Assembly (NCBI RefSeq): GCF_003096675.1
Contig: NZ_QEKW01000017.1
Location: 1-64,000 of the forward strand
From: Actinomycetospora cinnamomea
GTDB taxonomy: Bacteria; Actinomycetota; Actinomycetes; Mycobacteriales; Pseudonocardiaceae
Direction: 5' to 3'
DNA: 64,000 nucleotides
Shown here piece after piece: positions 61,444-64,000 of the stretch; within the stretch, counting starts at the first letter, position 1; the number at the start of each line of letters is the position of its first letter. Both the position numbers and the translations under genes were made by a program. Under the pieces are notes generated by a model. The model was not told the origin of the DNA. It saw nothing but the letters and a program-made list of their open reading frames with translations, and did not search any database.

Positions 61444-62694
61444 ATGCCCGAGACCGTGTTCCGTGTGGACCAGTCGAAGTCGATGCGGGAGCAGGAGGTC
61501 CCCGGGCACAACCGGTGGCACCCCGACATCCCCGCCGCCGCGTCGGTCCGTCCCGGCGACGTGTTCCGCATCGAGTGCAAGGACTGGACCGACGGCCAGG
61601 TCCGCAACGACGACTCGGCCAACGACATCCGCGACATGGTCCTCGACCACAACCACATGCTCTCCGGCCCGATCCACGTCGAGGGCGCCGAGCCGGGCGA
61701 CCTGCTCGTCGTCGACTACCTCGACCTCGGACCCGCGCAGTCCGGGACGGTCGCGGTCGGGAGCGAGCCGGGGGAGGGCTGGGGGTACACCGGCATCTTC
61801 GCCAAGGAGAACGGCGGCGGCTTCCTCACCGACCACTTCCCGCACGCAGGCAAGGTCATCTGGGACTTCCAGGGCATGTACGCCACCTCCCGGCACCTGC
61901 CCGGGGTGCGGATCGCGTCCAACGTGCACGCCGGGCTCGCCGGGTGCGCGCCGTCGGCCGACCTCCTGACCACGTGGAACCGCCGCGAGCAGGCGCTCAT
62001 CGACACGAACCCGGGCCGGGTTCCGCCGCTGGCGCTGCCGCCGCTGCCGGACCACGCGCTGCTGGGCACGATGAGCGGCTCGGACCTCTCCGGCGCCGCG
62101 CGCGAAGCCGCACGCACCGTGCCCCCGCGCGAGCACGGCGGCAACGTCGACATCAAGAACCTCTCGATCGGCTCCCGGGTCCTCTACCCCGTGTACGTGC
62201 CCGGCGCGAAGTTCTCGATCGGCGACCTGCACTTCGCCCAGGGCGACGGCGAGATCAGCTTCTGCGGCGCGATGGAGATGGGCGGCTACGTCGACGTGCA
62301 CGTCGACCTGATCAAGGACGGGGTGAACAAGTACAAGGCGGACATGCCGATCTTCCAGCCGGGTCGGCACGAGCCCCGCTACACCGAGTTCGTCTCGTTC
62401 ATCGGCATCTCGGTCGACGAGGCCGGCGACCAGCACTACATGAACGCGACGATCGCCTACAAGCGCGCGTGCCTGTCCGCGATCGAGTACCTGAAGCAGT
62501 TCGGCTACACCGGCGAGCAGGCCTACCTCATCCTCTGCGCCGCGCCGATCGAGGGCCGCGTCAGCGGGATCGTCGACATCCCCAACGCCTGTTGCTCGCT
62601 CTACCTGCCCACCGGCATCTTCGACGTCGACATCCGCCCCACCGGCGACGGCCCGACGCTGGTCGACCGCGGCCAGTGCGCCCTGGCGGACTGA
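61444..62694 (+). CDS. fmdA: Formamidase (acetamidase/formamidase family)
   Basis: The 416-residue protein has NRWHPDIPAAASVRPGD, DWTDGQVRNDDSANDIRDM, LDHNHMLSGPIHVEGAEPGD, GGNVDIKNLSIGS, GDLHFAQGDGEISFCGAMEMGGYV and NACCSLYLPTGIFD, all landmarks of FmdA. It hydrolyses formamide to formate and ammonia. ATG 61444 is chosen because GAGGAG lies 6 nt upstream; ATG 61438 abuts the ribosome site. The amide sensor lies upstream and a MetX-like hydrolase 11 nt downstream. Confidence 0.93.
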   Translation: MPETVFRVDQSKSMREQEVPGHNRWHPDIPAAASVRPGDVFRIECKDWTDGQVRNDDSANDIRDMVLDHNHMLSGPIHVEGAEPGDLLVVDYLDLGPAQSGTVAVGSEPGEGWGYTGIFAKENGGGFLTDHFPHAGKVIWDFQGMYATSRHLPGVRIASNVHAGLAGCAPSADLLTTWNRREQALIDTNPGRVPPLALPPLPDHALLGTMSGSDLSGAAREAARTVPPREHGGNVDIKNLSIGSRVLYPVYVPGAKFSIGDLHFAQGDGEISFCGAMEMGGYVDVHVDLIKDGVNKYKADMPIFQPGRHEPRYTEFVSFIGISVDEAGDQHYMNATIAYKRACLSAIEYLKQFGYTGEQAYLILCAAPIEGRVSGIVDIPNACCSLYLPTGIFDVDIRPTGDGPTLVDRGQCALAD

Positions 62695-62705
62695 GGAGGA
62701 CGCCC

Positions 62706-63740
62706 GTGCCCGCACCGACCGACCACGAACTCTTCTCCCTCGGCGACGTCGTCCTCCAGCACGGGGCGACGCTGCGGGACGCGAAGCTCGCCTACAAGAC
62801 CTACGGGACGCTCAACGCCGAGAAGACGAACGCGATCGTCTACCCCACCTGGTACTCGGGTCGGCACTCCGACAACGAGTGGCTGATCGGGACGGACAAG
62901 GCGTTGAACCCCGACGAGTGGTTCATCATCGTGCCCAACATGCTCGGCAACGGGCTGTCCTCGTCGCCGAGCAACACGCCGCCGCCCTACGACCGCGCGC
63001 GCTTCCCGAACGTCACGTTCTACGACCAGGTGGAGTGCCAGCACCGGCTGGTCACCGAGCAGTTCGGGATCGAGACCCTGGCGCTGGTCACCGGCTGGTC
63101 GATGGGGGCGGGGCAGACCTACCAGTGGGCGGTCAGCCACCCGGAGATGGTGCAGCGGGCCGCGCCGTTCTGCGGCTCGAGCGTCACGAGCCCGCACAAC
63201 CAGGTGTTCCTCGAGTCGATCACCGCGACGCTGCGGGCCGACGCCGCGTTCGCCGGGGGCTGGTACCGCGACGACGCGTGGCCGACGACGGGGCTGCGGG
63301 CGTTCGCGCGCGTCTACGCGGGCTGGGGGTTCTCGCAGGCGTTCTACTGGCAGGAGGAGTGGCGCAAGCTCGGCGCCTCGTCGCTGGAGGACTTCCTCAT
63401 CGCCTTCTGGGAGGGTTTCTGGCTCGACGAGCGCGACCCGAACAACCTCCTCGCCATGGCGTGGACGTGGTGCCACGGCGACGTCGGCAGGACGCCCGGC
63501 TTCGACGGGGACACCGTGGCCGCGCTCGCCTCGATCCGCTGCCCGGTGCTCGCGATGCCGGCGGAGAAGGACCTGTACTTCCCGCCCGAGGACGAGCAGT
63601 GGGCGGCGCAGCACGTCCCGCGGGGCGAGGTCCGCGTCATCCCGGGGATCTGGGGCCACTTCGCCGGCGGCGGGATGAACCCCGACGACACGGCGTTCAT
63701 CGACCAGGGCATCCGCGACGTGCTGGCCATGGACCCCTGA
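62706..63740 (+). CDS. MetX-like alpha/beta hydrolase
   Basis: The 344-residue protein has AKLAYKTYGTLN, VTGWSMGAGQTYQWAVSHPEMVQRA (nucleophile Ser in GWSMGA) and VLAMPAEKDLYFPPEDEQ (acid) with a final GHFAGG His. This is the homoserine O-acetyltransferase-like branch. Key acetyltransferase residues cannot be judged from sequence alone. Co-transcription with fmdA suggests amide or ester metabolism rather than methionine synthesis. Confidence 0.8.
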   Translation: MPAPTDHELFSLGDVVLQHGATLRDAKLAYKTYGTLNAEKTNAIVYPTWYSGRHSDNEWLIGTDKALNPDEWFIIVPNMLGNGLSSSPSNTPPPYDRARFPNVTFYDQVECQHRLVTEQFGIETLALVTGWSMGAGQTYQWAVSHPEMVQRAAPFCGSSVTSPHNQVFLESITATLRADAAFAGGWYRDDAWPTTGLRAFARVYAGWGFSQAFYWQEEWRKLGASSLEDFLIAFWEGFWLDERDPNNLLAMAWTWCHGDVGRTPGFDGDTVAALASIRCPVLAMPAEKDLYFPPEDEQWAAQHVPRGEVRVIPGIWGHFAGGGMNPDDTAFIDQGIRDVLAMDP

Positions 63741-63767
63741 TGGCCACCCGCTGGAACGCGGGGAACC

Positions 63768-64000
63768 ATGGCGCGGGTGAGCGACACCGAGACGCCCGTC
63801 CTGCGATGGGGTCGACTGCGCCTGGACGTGGAGCCCGGCGTCTACGGGACGGTCGTGCTGATGACCGTGCTGGTCGTCGCGCTCGACGACGGCGTCGAGG
63901 ACTTCCCCGAGGCCGCGCAGGTGATCGTCGGTCCCCTCGTCGCGACGTTCGCGGCGCACCTGTTCGCCGCCGTGCTCGCGCGCTTCGGCCGGCGCTCGGC
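63768..64000 (+). CDS. Membrane protein, truncated by the window edge
   Basis: The 77 visible codons encode ARVSDTETPVLRWGRLRLDV, then a helix (YGTVVLMTVLVVALDDGV) and a second (VGPLVATFAAHLFAAVLARF). Family unknown. The ATG at 63768 is followed by an alternative GTG at 63777. Confidence 0.55.
   Translation, partial: MARVSDTETPVLRWGRLRLDVEPGVYGTVVLMTVLVVALDDGVEDFPEAAQVIVGPLVATFAAHLFAAVLARFGRRS

Noticed and set aside
1..64000. CRISPR array, tRNA, rRNA or intact insertion sequence
   Set aside because: No regularly spaced repeats, no cloverleaf or rRNA blocks, and no transposase with terminal repeats were found by eye.

Overview
This 64 kb window is very GC-rich. Start codons are often GTG, genes frequently overlap by 4 nt (ATGA or GTGA), and -10-like boxes have the form TAGNNT. 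There is an F420-type luciferase-family oxidoreductase, PIN-domain toxin modules and many proline/alanine-rich membrane proteins. Together these point to a free-living actinobacterium, most likely of the Pseudonocardiales (Actinomycetospora/Pseudonocardia-like). That placement is inferred from style and gene content, not from a marker gene. I see no rRNA, tRNA, CRISPR array or intact insertion sequence.

Layout. (1) 1-84 is the tail of a gene that runs off the left edge. (2) 313-9908 is a one-strand block: membrane Ser/Thr kinase, FHA-like protein, two small proteins, an M48-type membrane metalloprotease, a lipoprotein, then a three-gene overlapping set of zinc-ribbon/membrane proteins that share an IGNVxNSVxAVG motif. 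(3) 10068-18331 is a maintenance/defence-like patch: a broken WYL/helicase-C-like gene, a VapBC module with a frameshifted antitoxin, a beta-propeller/MoaD-like pair, an MNT-HEPN module with a frameshifted HEPN toxin, an alpha/beta hydrolase and an intact second VapBC. (4) 18381-25279 holds ordinary metabolic and surface genes: hydrolase, His-rich coiled-coil exported protein, BASS transporter, F420 oxidoreductase, PhoD-like phosphatase. (5) 25775-36560 is exopolysaccharide locus I: priming sugar transferase, a Wzy-Wzx fusion, deacetylase, two GT4s, a Wzz-like protein and an acyltransferase, closed by a convergent P450-GH26 lipoprotein pair. (6) 38091-42464 has small membrane proteins, a paralogue of the 13438 protein, a glyoxalase-fold protein and a large LAL-type regulator. 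(7) 42638-57785 is exopolysaccharide locus II: two divergent LuxR regulators, two GT2s, deacetylase, a second and oppositely ordered Wzx/Wzy-type fusion, AKR and GMC oxidoreductases, a GH39-like lipoprotein and a two-component system. (8) 58137-64000 holds a 2OG oxygenase, a TauE/SafE transporter, MarR, an AmiC-like amide sensor, formamidase FmdA, a MetX-like hydrolase and a truncated membrane protein.

How the genes may work together. Locus I and II each carry glycosyltransferases, a NodB-type deacetylase and a giant flippase-polymerase fusion, and each is followed by an opposite-strand lipoprotein glycosidase that could trim the product. Only locus I has a priming transferase, so locus II may borrow it. 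The 60-63.7 kb genes look like an amide-sensing and amide-hydrolysis unit, with a perfect palindrome in front of fmdA. The 313-9908 block is the best candidate for an undescribed system: phosphorylation, phosphopeptide reading, membrane proteolysis and zinc-ribbon partners in one array.

Caveat. Three genes between 11.1 and 16.0 kb each need exactly one inserted base to become intact. They may be real decay or assembly errors.
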